A stretch of 64,000 bases of DNA from the NCBI RefSeq assembly GCF_034111725.1, contig NZ_JAWUWR010000069.1, positions 1 to 64,000 on the forward strand, written 5' to 3'. Both the position numbers and the translations under genes were made by a program. This document shows positions 8,751 through 17,502 of this stretch, in pieces. Numbering within the stretch: the first letter of the stretch is position 1; each line of letters opens with the position of its first letter. A model generated the notes under the pieces. That model had not been told where the DNA came from, ran no database searches, and saw only the letters and a list, made by a program, of their open reading frames with translations. This DNA is from Thalassolituus sp034111725 (GTDB taxonomy: Bacteria; Pseudomonadota; Gammaproteobacteria; Pseudomonadales; Oceanobacteraceae).

Positions 8751-8781
8751 AAAAACTGCCCCTGTATAAATGCAGGGGCAG
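8751..8781 (-). terminator. Terminator of the phosphatase operon
   Basis: A perfect 9-bp stem, CTGCCCCTG (8756-8764) and CAGGGGCAG (8773-8781), is followed on the minus strand by five T residues. It lies 32 bases after the stop of the PhoD-like gene. On the plus strand it may also stop transcription of the crotonase gene, though the T tract there is weak. Confidence 0.8.
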
Positions 8782-8812
8782 CTTAGCTTCTTCTAATTAT
8801 CCGCCGCAGTGA

Positions 8813-9829
8813 TTATTTGCTTAGCGCTAACTCGTGACTAGCGAAAGAGTTACCTTTTTCGTCTCTTAGAGTCATGGTGACTAAACGATTGTCCCAGTCG
8901 ACTAAAATGTCACCGAAGTTGACCGAGCTATAGTCTTTTCCAATGCGATTTTGGTTCGGACTCACTTGCTTCCATTCCATATCCAAACCTGAGCTGGTCA
9001 GTTCCCATAGTGGTATGCCATTCACGTCTACTTTGCTAAATTCGCCCCAGTGCGTATCACCACTGATAAGAATTAGGTTATGCAGATTCTTCTCTTCCAC
9101 CAATGTTAACAACCGATTACGGTCATCGGGGAAATTGGCCCACGACTCCCAGCCAGTAAAATCTGAAAGTGCTTGAATACTAGAGCCCATAATCGTTAGG
9201 TCAGCAGGCTTTTGTAGCTCAGCTTCGAGCCATTGCCATTGATGTTCACCCAGCATAGAACGGCCAACTGCAGGAAGGTAAGGCCCCAGATGTTTCGGTG
9301 CTTTCTCTTTATCGTAGGTTACACGATCGACAGACGTTAATGCTTCACGATTCCAGCGTAAATCGGGAAGAATAACGTGAACGCGTTTCCCATCTTTTTT
9401 TAGCCAGTAACTGGTGTATATACCATCCGCTTGAGTGCGACGAATATCGTCTGGTTCAGCGCCCCAAAAATCTAACATGATTTGGCGCGATTCTTCTTTC
9501 TTCGGATATTCTATACCAGCGTCGTTTTCACCAAAATCATGGTCATCCCAGATAGCGATAACAGGCATACGTTCACGCAGTTTTACGAGTTCTGGTTTGC
9601 TACCTAGTTTGGTGTATTTTTTCTTTAAAATAGCCATGTCTTCTGTATCGCCGTAAATATTGTCTCCTAAAAAAACAAATAGATCGGCATCGACTTTATT
9701 GATGGCTGTTAAAATGGTGGTGGGTTTGTCTTGATGCATGCAAGAACCAAACAAAATACGTGTTGGTTCTTGCGCCCATGCGGAAGTACTGGATAAAGCC
9801 GCGATTATTACGATTGAGCGTAACAACAT
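8813..9829 (-). CDS. Exported PhoD-like alkaline phosphatase/metallophosphoesterase
   Basis: A 338-residue secreted protein with a signal peptide (about residues 1-19, ending TSAWA) and a PhoD-type metallophosphatase domain. Metal-ligand motifs are FGSCMHQDKP, FLGDNIYGD, IWDDHDFGEND and ISGDTHWGEF. The family hydrolyses phosphate mono- or diesters outside the cytoplasm using Fe/Ca or similar metals. The gene follows the other phosphatase (9840-10964) by 10 bases, so the two are co-transcribed. Next to a TonB receptor with a candidate Pho box, it probably releases phosphate from organic esters (inference). A terminator follows at 8751-8781. Confidence 0.9.
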   Translation of the reverse strand: MLLRSIVIIAALSSTSAWAQEPTRILFGSCMHQDKPTTILTAINKVDADLFVFLGDNIYGDTEDMAILKKKYTKLGSKPELVKLRERMPVIAIWDDHDFGENDAGIEYPKKEESRQIMLDFWGAEPDDIRRTQADGIYTSYWLKKDGKRVHVILPDLRWNREALTSVDRVTYDKEKAPKHLGPYLPAVGRSMLGEHQWQWLEAELQKPADLTIMGSSIQALSDFTGWESWANFPDDRNRLLTLVEEKNLHNLILISGDTHWGEFSKVDVNGIPLWELTSSGLDMEWKQVSPNQNRIGKDYSSVNFGDILVDWDNRLVTMTLRDEKGNSFASHELALSK

Positions 9830-9839
9830 AATAAATTCC

Positions 9840-10964
9840 TTACTTAAGTGCTTCGGTGATAGCTGGGGCTGCTGACGCGCTAAAATCTTTTGGGTTAATA
9901 CCTAAAGTACGCAGCGCAGTAGCAGTTACTTGTTGTAAGTGAATTGTATTTTCTGGTTTTATTTCACCGGCAGTACGAATATCCGGCCCCATGGCAGCGA
10001 ACCAAGTGCTTTGTGAACCTTCGATGCCGTTTGGATACGTTTCCGATAGATCTTTCATATAAACTTCAACCGCACGCTTGGATGCATGATGCTGCCAATC
10101 GGCTGCGGTTTTGCCGCGACCGTGATCCGAAGTGATGAGCAAATTGGTGTTATTTTTATACTGAGGCAACGACTGCAGAAGTGCCCATAGCTTGCCAATA
10201 AAGGCGTCGTCTCTTTGCGCTGAATATAGGTAATGGTCATAATCGCCATCGTGCGCAAAATCGTCGGTTTCTCCTAAGCTGATATAAATAATGTTGGGCT
10301 GTTCACGCTTGATGTATTCTGCCGCAAAACCATAGGTGAAGGCATCTAAACGTACGTTATCCCATGGGCTTGGAACTTCTGCTTGCAGTTCATTCAAGAA
10401 TTGTTCTTTTGCTGTTATTTTTTTTCCTTCTGCAGGCATAAAACCGGCGTAAACTGGTAATTGGCTGCGCTTAGTATTGAGAATATACGGGAACACATCC
10501 CAGCTACCAAAGGCTGCAACCTTACCTTTGTATTGCGGCTGATTATTGGCCCACTCTAAAAAGGTAACGTTTTTGTTGGCTATCTTTTTGTTGGAATTGA
10601 TTTCAGGATCAGCGGCACCGGTAAGCATCTCGTTGTAACCCGGATAAGAGAAATACCAAGGATTCGCGACGTCCATAAAGCTGCCATTGGCACGGTTACC
10701 TATGATGACACCATTGGGAATGATGGTATTCCATAAGAAGGGCATGAGTGTTTTTCGGCGTTCTTCGGCGCTATCTCGCCATAAATTAGTTTTTAATATC
10801 TCGCTGTCTTTTACGAATTCTTTATTTTCAATGAGGTCTTTATCTGCACCAGTAAAGGTTTCTTGCCAGCGCAAACCATCGACGGATATGAGTATTAAAT
10901 TCTCAGCGGCATAGCTCGAATGAGCACAGAGTAAAAATATCAAAGTAGAGAATATTGTTTTCAT
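9840..10964 (-). CDS. Exported alkaline phosphatase/type I phosphodiesterase family protein
   Basis: A 374-residue secreted hydrolase of the alkaline phosphatase superfamily. It has a signal peptide (MKTIFSTLIFLLCAHSSYA), then LILISVDGLRWQETFTGAD, in which the Asp and following Thr are the first metal ligand and nucleophile. ETDDFAHDGDYDHYL and LITSDHGRGKT supply the remaining zinc ligands. Such proteins cleave phosphomonoesters or phosphodiesters in the periplasm. ATG at 10964 is preferred over a GTG one codon upstream. It is the first gene of the phosphatase pair and lies just after the TonB receptor terminator, so some readthrough from the receptor is possible. Confidence 0.88.
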   Translation of the reverse strand: MKTIFSTLIFLLCAHSSYAAENLILISVDGLRWQETFTGADKDLIENKEFVKDSEILKTNLWRDSAEERRKTLMPFLWNTIIPNGVIIGNRANGSFMDVANPWYFSYPGYNEMLTGAADPEINSNKKIANKNVTFLEWANNQPQYKGKVAAFGSWDVFPYILNTKRSQLPVYAGFMPAEGKKITAKEQFLNELQAEVPSPWDNVRLDAFTYGFAAEYIKREQPNIIYISLGETDDFAHDGDYDHYLYSAQRDDAFIGKLWALLQSLPQYKNNTNLLITSDHGRGKTAADWQHHASKRAVEVYMKDLSETYPNGIEGSQSTWFAAMGPDIRTAGEIKPENTIHLQQVTATALRTLGINPKDFSASAAPAITEALK

Positions 10965-10991
10965 CACTAGAATCTCGCGGTAATTAACAAC

Positions 10992-11021
10992 AAAAAAAGC
11001 CGGTTATAAAACCGGCTTTTT
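10992..11021 (-). terminator. Rho-independent terminator of the TonB receptor gene
   Basis: AAAAAGCCGGTT / AACCGGCTTTTT forms a long stem around a 4-base loop, followed on the minus strand by a run of seven T. It begins 13 bases after the stop of the receptor gene. Because the phosphatase genes start only 28 bases further on, it may act as an attenuator within a larger transcription unit. Confidence 0.88.
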
Positions 11022-11033
11022 CGATGGTCTAAA

Positions 11034-13271
11034 TTAGAAGTCTAGAGCTAAAGTAGCTGAGGCTGTACGGGCTGCACCAATGAAGTAAGAACCTTCAATA
11101 CCACCACCGAGATAGCTTTCGTCTAAGAGGTTGTTAATAACTAAATCGATTGCTGCGCGTTTGAATAAACCACCGTCAACTTCTTTGGCATAACCTAGGC
11201 TGAAATCAACCACTGCGTATGCGTCTAGTTGGTCGGCGTTGGCAAAGTCACCGTAACGAGAGCCAGTATACTTAGTGCTCAACGAAGAGTGATAACGCTC
11301 ATTACTGTAGTTTAAGCTCAGCACGGCTAAGTTTTTGACGGATGCCGCAACCTTATTACCGCCAACAACATCCAAGTTGCCATCACCATCGGTGTCGACA
11401 TCTTTCTTGTATTCTGAGTTGTTGTAAGTGTAAGACGCATAAACATCCCAATTAGTCGTCAGCATTTGACGCACGCTGGTTTCAATACCGTATGAGTCGA
11501 TACCACCGACGTTGAGATAAGCACCGCTGGCTTCATTAAGGTAGTCAATTCCCGCGGCTGCTGCGCCTGAGATATAGGTAATGCGGTTAGCAAAATCGAC
11601 TTGATAAATCGCCACCGTAGCTTGAGTCGCGCCTGTGTTATAACGCAAACCTAAATCGACGTTAGTCGATTTTTCGGGTTCTACTTCCTTTAGAGATTCC
11701 TTGCTTCCAGTCAACATTTCATCACGGAAGGCTGCAAAGTTATCGGCATAACTACCGTGCAGTTCCAATTCAGGGGTGAGGTTATAAATAAAACCCGCTT
11801 GCGGCAGAATATCTGAGTTACTGTCGGTTGAGACTTTGTCGCCAGTAAATTCATTTGTGTATTCCATATCGACGAAATACTTCTTCACCCCAAGGGTTAC
11901 TTCGAGATCACCTAATGTCATGGTGTCTTGGACGTATGGCATAACCGTAAAGGTGTCGAATGTGTTCTTGTACTGAATCCAGTATGGTTCGAAATCGTTG
12001 TAGTGATATACACGCGAGTCGAGCACTTCGTGCCAATCGCGGCTTTCAGGACGGTGGCTATCTTCAATCCAAATACCGGCTTTCGCTTTGTTTGCATCGC
12101 TGATGATTAAGTCGGCATCCGTTAATAAGCCAAAGCGTTCTTTATCATAATGTGTGTGGCGATAAGACGACACGGGGTTACAACCTGCGCTGGCGCTTCC
12201 CACACAGCTGCCATCGGCTACTGGGTTACCACTGTCATCGACATAGGTGTAACGATCTACATAGGCACCACCATTTTTACCCGTAGTATTTACGAGGTAA
12301 GGCGGTATCCAATCACCACGGCCTTTCATCCAGTGATAATAAGGTTTTAAGGTTACGGTCAAATTTTCAGTCGCAAAAAACTCAACGGAACCATAAGCCA
12401 TTAAGTTTTTACGCAGAGTTGACCAAGCTTCTGCATAGTTTTGATCGATAACTGGGTCGCCAGTCCACTGCCAAGTTAAACGGTCCCATTCTGGGTTCTG
12501 TTCAAACTGGGCAATAGAAACACCGTTGTAGTTATCTTCTTCGGCATTATCAAAAACGATACGGCCCATCATGTTCATGTTTTTCTGTTCGGAAACCACT
12601 TTTGCTTCGATGTGCTGACGACGTGTATTGCCGTTAGAACCGTCACCAATCCAACGATTGTTGTAGGAGTCGGACATGGATACATAACCGAAGGTATTCG
12701 CCATGAGCTCACCGCTGTCGGCACGAACAAAATAACGACGGGCGTTATAGTCGCCATTGGTCAACGCTACGCGCACATTTTCTTCGCGCATAGGATCGTT
12801 TGATACGAAGTTAAATACGCCGCCAAGGGCGTCGAGTGATGCAGAAGAGATGGCACCGGAGCCTTGATATACCTCGATACCCTGCATATTTTCACCGTCT
12901 AATAAACGGTTAGCTTTGGTACCGCCGCCATAGTTCGAGCCACCGTTAGGAATGCCGTCTACGGTCATACCCAGTTGTTGCTCGTTTAAGTTGATGCTGT
13001 AACCACGCATGGAAACAGTGGTCGACCAATCGTCGGAACCGAATGTGTCACCTTCTGAAATTGAGATACCAGGTAAGTTGTCGACGCTGGCAAATACGCT
13101 TGTCATGGCCGACTGCTGCTCTTTCATACTATCGTCGGTGACGTTGTTGGCTTGAGCAATCGGTTGCCCTACGGCAATGATTTCTTCAGTGACGTTTTCA
13201 GCAGCAAAAGTAGATGCAGCAAACACGGCTGAAGCTAGTGCTGTGAGTTGAAATACAGCTTTGATTTTCAT
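11034..13271 (-). CDS. TonB-dependent outer membrane receptor next to phosphatases
   Basis: A 745-residue TonB-dependent receptor. The signal peptide (MKIKAVFQLTALASAVFAAS, ending TFA) is followed by a candidate TonB box (EEIIAVG), a plug domain with VSMRGYSINLNEQQLGMTVDG and IEVYQGSGAISSASLDALGG, and a beta-barrel ending in an aromatic residue (LALDF). ATG at 13271 is preceded by GGGGAAC. A TTG four codons upstream is rejected because it lies inside that ribosome site. The SD lies in a long hairpin, and a Pho-box-like sequence lies 141 bases upstream. With the two exported phosphatases it suggests uptake of a phosphate-containing compound (inference); the ligand is unknown. Confidence 0.9.
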   Translation of the reverse strand: MKIKAVFQLTALASAVFAASTFAAENVTEEIIAVGQPIAQANNVTDDSMKEQQSAMTSVFASVDNLPGISISEGDTFGSDDWSTTVSMRGYSINLNEQQLGMTVDGIPNGGSNYGGGTKANRLLDGENMQGIEVYQGSGAISSASLDALGGVFNFVSNDPMREENVRVALTNGDYNARRYFVRADSGELMANTFGYVSMSDSYNNRWIGDGSNGNTRRQHIEAKVVSEQKNMNMMGRIVFDNAEEDNYNGVSIAQFEQNPEWDRLTWQWTGDPVIDQNYAEAWSTLRKNLMAYGSVEFFATENLTVTLKPYYHWMKGRGDWIPPYLVNTTGKNGGAYVDRYTYVDDSGNPVADGSCVGSASAGCNPVSSYRHTHYDKERFGLLTDADLIISDANKAKAGIWIEDSHRPESRDWHEVLDSRVYHYNDFEPYWIQYKNTFDTFTVMPYVQDTMTLGDLEVTLGVKKYFVDMEYTNEFTGDKVSTDSNSDILPQAGFIYNLTPELELHGSYADNFAAFRDEMLTGSKESLKEVEPEKSTNVDLGLRYNTGATQATVAIYQVDFANRITYISGAAAAGIDYLNEASGAYLNVGGIDSYGIETSVRQMLTTNWDVYASYTYNNSEYKKDVDTDGDGNLDVVGGNKVAASVKNLAVLSLNYSNERYHSSLSTKYTGSRYGDFANADQLDAYAVVDFSLGYAKEVDGGLFKRAAIDLVINNLLDESYLGGGIEGSYFIGAARTASATLALDF

Positions 13272-13274
13272 GTC

Positions 13275-13307
13275 GTTCCCCAAAATTAAATTTGTGTTTT
13301 GGGGAAC
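13275..13307 (-). promoter_or_regulatory. Hairpin covering the ribosome binding site of the TonB receptor
   Basis: GTTCCCCAAAA and TTTTGGGGAAC form a perfect 11-bp inverted repeat with an 11-base loop. In the receptor mRNA the 3' arm contains GGGGAAC, the Shine-Dalgarno sequence 3 bases before the ATG at 13271. When folded it should block initiation. A regulatory role is inferred from position and complementarity. Confidence 0.6.
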
Positions 13308-13310
13308 ATG

Positions 13311-13360
13311 TGCGCACTAAACTGCGCTTATAAAATTATTAGAGCTCCCCAATCGGGGAT
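13311..13360 (-). promoter_or_regulatory. Upstream leader hairpins able to compete with the SD hairpin
   Basis: In mRNA order, CCCC-GATT-GGGG (13347-13358) and GCGCA-GTTTAG-TGCGC (about 13312-13327) precede the SD-sequestering hairpin. The first hairpin's 3' arm, TTGGGGA, is also complementary to TCCCCAA in the 5' arm of the SD hairpin, so two mutually exclusive folds can be drawn. I cannot match it to a known riboswitch class; cobalamin riboswitch landmarks are not visible. Confidence 0.4.
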
Positions 13361-13411
13361 GTATAGTCGATAGTAATAGTGACAGGCTGGTGACTTAAAC
13401 TTTACATTTCA

Positions 13412-13429
13412 ATGTGAAATTAATGACAG
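13412..13429 (-). promoter_or_regulatory. Candidate Pho box upstream of the TonB receptor
   Basis: On the minus strand CTGTCAT-TAAT-TTCACAT shows two heptamers 11 bases apart. The first is a perfect PhoB half-site; the second matches 4 of 7 positions and resembles degenerate units known in Pho promoters. A further CTGTCAC lies at 13379-13385. The site is 141 bases before the start codon. Confidence 0.45.
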
Positions 13430-13441
13430 AAAAATAATAGT

Positions 13442-15283
13442 CTACGCATCACCAATAAACCCACCGGTTTGATGTGCCCATAATTGCGCATAAATCCCAC
13501 CTTGTTCTATCAGTTCTCTGTGGCTGCCTTGCTCTACTATTTTGCCTTTATCCATGACGATTAAACGATCCATGGCGGCAATGGTGGATAAACGGTGCGC
13601 AATGGCGATTACCGTTTTATTTTCCATCAGACGATAGAGGCTGGTTTGGATAGCCGCTTCAACTTCCGAATCTAACGCCGATGTCGCCTCATCTAAAATA
13701 AGAATAGGTGCGTCTTTTAATAACACCCGTGCAATGGCAACTCGTTGGCGTTGGCCGCCAGACAGTTTAACGCCACGTTCGCCGACTTGTGCGTCGTAGC
13801 CGCTATTGCCGTGCGGATCATGCAGGTCAGCTATAAATTCGTGAGCCTCGGCTTTTTTGGTTGCGCTTAGTAATTCTGCTTCGGTTGCATTCGGGCGACC
13901 ATACAAGATGTTTTCGCGGATACTGCGATGCAGTAACGAGGTATCTTGGGTCACCATGCCGATCTGAGCGCGCAGGCTTTCTTGTTCAACGTGGCGAATG
14001 TTTTGTCCGTCGATAAGGATTTGGCCGTCATTAATGTCGTAAAAGCGCAGTAACAAATTAACGAGGGTCGATTTACCTGCACCCGAGCGTCCAACTAAAC
14101 CAATTTTTTCACCCGGTTTGATATCAAGGTTTAGGTGCTCAAACACGGGATGAATTTGGTCGTCGTTGCCTTGATAAGAGAAACACACGTCGCGTAATTC
14201 GATTCGTCCTTTTTCAGCCGATAATTTAGGTGCATTCGCAACGTCAGTAATTTGTTGCGGCTTGGATAGGGTGTTCATGCCGTCGACAACGGTGCCGATG
14301 TTTTCGAATAGAGCACCGATTTCCCACATGATCCATTGCGCCATGCCGTTGATACGCAAGGCAAGGCTAATGGCGATGGCGATGGCCCCGACACTGATGG
14401 CACCTTGCATCCATAACGCAATCGAGAGTGCGGCGATGGTGAAAGCTAATAAATAGTTAATTAGGTTAACGCTGAAGTTAAGCCCTGTGGCTAAACGCAT
14501 TTGGCGATAAACCGTATTCAAGAAGCCATCCATGCTTTGTCGCGCATATTCGGTTTCAAGCTCTGTATGCGAGAAGAGCTTTACCGTTTGGATGTTGGTG
14601 TAACTGTCGACAATTCGTCCGGTCATCATTGAGCGCGCGTCGGCTTGTTCGGTAGCGACCTGTTTCATACGTGGTACAAAGTAAAACTGAATGCCGATGT
14701 ATAGCCCCAGCCAAATCAGCATAGGGAACATTAACCGAATATCGGCGATGGCAATAATGACAAGGACCGAGGTGAAATAGACCAAGATGTAAACCAATAC
14801 ATCGAGTAGTTTCATGACGGTTTCACGCACTGATAAAGAGGTTTGCATTACCTTCTGCGCTAAGCGGCCAGCAAAATCATCTTGATAGAATCCTAGGCTC
14901 TGCTTCAGTAAATAGCGGTGTGATTGCCAGCGGATGCGCATCGGGTAATTGCCGAGTAACGTTTGATGTACCAGCAGAGCATGCAGAAGTACCACTACGG
15001 GCAGGGCGACAAGCACCATCATCGCCATAAAAATCAGATGTTTACCTTCCGCTTGGAGCAAACTATCAGGTGTGTGTACTGTCAGCCAGTCAACCAGATC
15101 GCCCATAAAACTGAACAGAGTAACTTCTAATATGGCGAGCATGGCGGTAAAAAACGACATTAAAAGTAGGGGTATTTCTAACCCTCGCGTGTAGTGTCGA
15201 CAAAACGCATAAAGCCCTTTTGGCGGCTGTTCTGGTTGATTTTCAGGGTAAGGTTGTATGAGTTTTTCGAAGAACTTAAGCAT
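13442..15283 (-). CDS. ABC transporter, fused permease and ATPase (exporter type)
   Basis: A 613-residue half-transporter: six membrane helices in the first 330 residues, then a nucleotide-binding domain with Walker A GLVGRSGAGKST, signature LSGGQRQR and Walker B ILILDEATSALD followed by an H-loop (IAHRLSTIA). It belongs to the MsbA/multidrug exporter class and should act as a homodimer or with a partner. The start chosen is ATG at 15283; a GTG 26 codons upstream would add a tail unlike the family. No clear ribosome site is seen for either. It is not in an operon with its neighbours. The substrate is unknown. Confidence 0.9.
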   Translation of the reverse strand: MLKFFEKLIQPYPENQPEQPPKGLYAFCRHYTRGLEIPLLLMSFFTAMLAILEVTLFSFMGDLVDWLTVHTPDSLLQAEGKHLIFMAMMVLVALPVVVLLHALLVHQTLLGNYPMRIRWQSHRYLLKQSLGFYQDDFAGRLAQKVMQTSLSVRETVMKLLDVLVYILVYFTSVLVIIAIADIRLMFPMLIWLGLYIGIQFYFVPRMKQVATEQADARSMMTGRIVDSYTNIQTVKLFSHTELETEYARQSMDGFLNTVYRQMRLATGLNFSVNLINYLLAFTIAALSIALWMQGAISVGAIAIAISLALRINGMAQWIMWEIGALFENIGTVVDGMNTLSKPQQITDVANAPKLSAEKGRIELRDVCFSYQGNDDQIHPVFEHLNLDIKPGEKIGLVGRSGAGKSTLVNLLLRFYDINDGQILIDGQNIRHVEQESLRAQIGMVTQDTSLLHRSIRENILYGRPNATEAELLSATKKAEAHEFIADLHDPHGNSGYDAQVGERGVKLSGGQRQRVAIARVLLKDAPILILDEATSALDSEVEAAIQTSLYRLMENKTVIAIAHRLSTIAAMDRLIVMDKGKIVEQGSHRELIEQGGIYAQLWAHQTGGFIGDA

Positions 15284-15507
15284 GAAGTTGTAACTATATT
15301 CCGGTAGGATGCTCACAACGATAACGGACTGATGATGAAATTGTAAGGTCGTGGCTTGCACCTCAGTGTTGCAGCTATGGATGCTTATGAAACTTTCATT
15401 ATGTTTTGTTATCGTAAAGGAAAAATTTTATCACTGTACTCGTCAGAAAAACGGCCTATCTTTGCGCCTTTCTCTGACCCACTCTACCTCAGGAGGTAGC
15501 GAAACCG

Positions 15508-16671
15508 ATGTTGAGCAAACCCCAGGATTACTACGACGCCGAGACCTTTGCACGCATTAAGAATTTTGCGGATCAACAAGAGACACCGTGTTTGGTGTTT
15601 GATACCGCTACATTTACTCGTCAATTAGATAATTTGATGGGCTGTTTTCCGTACGCGAAAACGTATTATGCGATCAAAGCGAATCCAGCGGACGAGTTGC
15701 TGGCAATTCTGCGTGATCGTGGGTGTAACTTCGACGTGGCATCTCGCTACGAGTTAGACAAAGTGTTGGCGATGGGTGTAACTGGCGATCGCGTTAGTTA
15801 TGGTAATACCATCAAAAAAGCTAAAGATATTCGTTATTTCTTTGAGAAGGGCGTAAATCTTTTCGCGACCGATTCTGAAGCTGACTTGCGCAATATTGCC
15901 AAAGCAGCACCAGGCGCTCGTGTATTTGTGCGTATTTTAACCGAAGGCTCACAAACTGCTGATTGGCCATTATCACGCAAATTTGGTTGCCAAGTGGATA
16001 TGGCACTGGATCTTTGCATCATGGCGCGCGATTTAGGCTTAGTACCTTACGGTATTTCTTTCCATGTGGGTTCTCAGCAACGTGATATCGGCGTTTGGGA
16101 TTCGGCTATTGCGAAAGTTAAGTGGATTTTCGAGCGTCTCAAAGACGAAGACGGTATTGATCTGAAAATGGTTAACTTAGGTGGCGGCTTTCCTGCTAAC
16201 TACATTAGCCGTACCAATACTTTAGAAGTGTATGCAGAAGAGATTACTCGTTTCTTGAAAGAAGACTTCGGCGACGACATGCCAGAAATTATTTTGGAAC
16301 CTGGTCGTTCGCTAGCGGCTAACGCCGGTATTCTAGTGAGTGAAGTTGTTTTAGTCAGCCGTAAAAACCGTACAGGTTTGCATCGTTGGGTATATACCGA
16401 CATCGGTAAGTTCGGTGGTTTCATCGAAACGATGGACGAAGCCATTAAGTACCCGCTATATGTTGAAAAACAAGGTGAGTGCGAAGAAGTGGTTATTGCT
16501 GGTCCAACGTGTGATAGCGCTGATATTTTGTACGAACAGTACAAGTATGAGTTGCCGTTAAACTTGGCGAGCGGCGATCGTATGTACTGGTTCTCTACCG
16601 GTGCTTACACCACGACATACAGTGCTGTGGAATTTAATGGCTTCCCGCCGTTGAAGATTTACTGCATCTAA
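15508..16671 (+). CDS. Type III PLP ornithine decarboxylase (lysine/ornithine decarboxylase family)
   Basis: A 387-residue alanine-racemase-fold decarboxylase that converts ornithine (possibly lysine) to putrescine (cadaverine), feeding polyamine synthesis. The PLP lysine is K57 in YYAIKANP. Other family features are SFHVGSQQ, NLGGGFPANY, the phosphate-binding LEPGRSLAANAG, and the catalytic Cys C335 in GPTCDSAD. The length equals that of the Pseudomonas SpeC enzymes. ATG follows AGGAGG by about 11 bases. It is monocistronic. Ornithine preference is inferred from overall similarity, not from specificity residues. Confidence 0.92.
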   Translation: MLSKPQDYYDAETFARIKNFADQQETPCLVFDTATFTRQLDNLMGCFPYAKTYYAIKANPADELLAILRDRGCNFDVASRYELDKVLAMGVTGDRVSYGNTIKKAKDIRYFFEKGVNLFATDSEADLRNIAKAAPGARVFVRILTEGSQTADWPLSRKFGCQVDMALDLCIMARDLGLVPYGISFHVGSQQRDIGVWDSAIAKVKWIFERLKDEDGIDLKMVNLGGGFPANYISRTNTLEVYAEEITRFLKEDFGDDMPEIILEPGRSLAANAGILVSEVVLVSRKNRTGLHRWVYTDIGKFGGFIETMDEAIKYPLYVEKQGECEEVVIAGPTCDSADILYEQYKYELPLNLASGDRMYWFSTGAYTTTYSAVEFNGFPPLKIYCI

Positions 16672-16703
16672 GTATTTTTGCTTAATGCGGGTGCTCTCCT
16701 TGT

Positions 16704-17435
16704 TTAGTTAAGTGAGGAGGGCCCCAGTATTCTTCGATCAAATTCTTCTCGCATTTGCTTCAACATCCCTTCCTTTTCCATCTTTGTAAGTTCGTCAGTC
16801 ATCTGAGGAATAAGATTCGCGCGCTGTTTATGGATGTAGTGATACACGTCAAAATGACCAAGCTCTCCCTGTAGTTGCTTGATCCCAGTATATCCGCCGG
16901 TTTTGATTAAATACCGTCCTACGGATTGCTCCATAATGGCAACATCAATGCGATTGGCCATCAGTAAGTCCAGTAATTGTGGCGCTCGGTCGACAAAGTA
17001 GGTTGTTAATTCGGATGGTGCGGAGTTATAGAATTTAGAGCCACGTACAACACCTAAGCGAAGGTTTTTAAAGGATTCCCAGCTTGCTTCAGTTACGTCG
17101 TGCCTGTGTGTGAAAGCACCTATTCGAATCATGGTTAGAGACACGGGGATTTTAACGAGGTTGTGATATTCCAGTTGCTGACCATCTATTCTACCCAGCT
17201 CAGCATCGGCTAGACCGCTATCGAGAAGCTCAAGTGAACGGGCGGATGGGGCCTCAATGTATTGAACATCGTAGCCTAGTTCGCCGTAAGCATGGCTCAT
17301 GATTCTCATACCGAGGGGAGTAAGAGGGTTATCAGTAATGGTTGTGATGCGAACGGTATCTGCAGCGCTGATTGCACTGAATAAACCTATCAACACTGCG
17401 CTTAGAAGAGTGCAGCGCTTGCTTGAAATTACCAT
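16704..17435 (-). CDS. Periplasmic substrate-binding-like protein (SBP_bac_3 type)
   Basis: A 243-residue secreted protein: a signal peptide (to about residue 25, ISA-ADT) and a single type-2 periplasmic binding fold with ITTITDNPLTPLGMRIMSHA at the N terminus and a central LRLGVVRGSKFYN. No transporter permease or ATPase gene is adjacent, so it may be an orphan binding or sensory protein, as is common for this family in marine gammaproteobacteria. ATG follows GAGGTGAAGAAGG. It lies 67 bases downstream of the RsmB-like gene on the same strand. The ligand is unknown. Confidence 0.78.
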   Translation of the reverse strand: MVISSKRCTLLSAVLIGLFSAISAADTVRITTITDNPLTPLGMRIMSHAYGELGYDVQYIEAPSARSLELLDSGLADAELGRIDGQQLEYHNLVKIPVSLTMIRIGAFTHRHDVTEASWESFKNLRLGVVRGSKFYNSAPSELTTYFVDRAPQLLDLLMANRIDVAIMEQSVGRYLIKTGGYTGIKQLQGELGHFDVYHYIHKQRANLIPQMTDELTKMEKEGMLKQMREEFDRRILGPSSLN

Positions 17436-17502
17436 CCTTCTTCACCTCTTGGAGCAGAGTCGCCTGCCATCAGAGTATAGAAGAAGGATCGTAGTTTGAC
17501 GA

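Noticed and set aside
13271..13440. Cobalamin (B12) riboswitch before a TonB receptor
   Set aside because: The leader is too short (at most about 160 bases) and I see no B12-box-like sequence; only simple hairpins are present.
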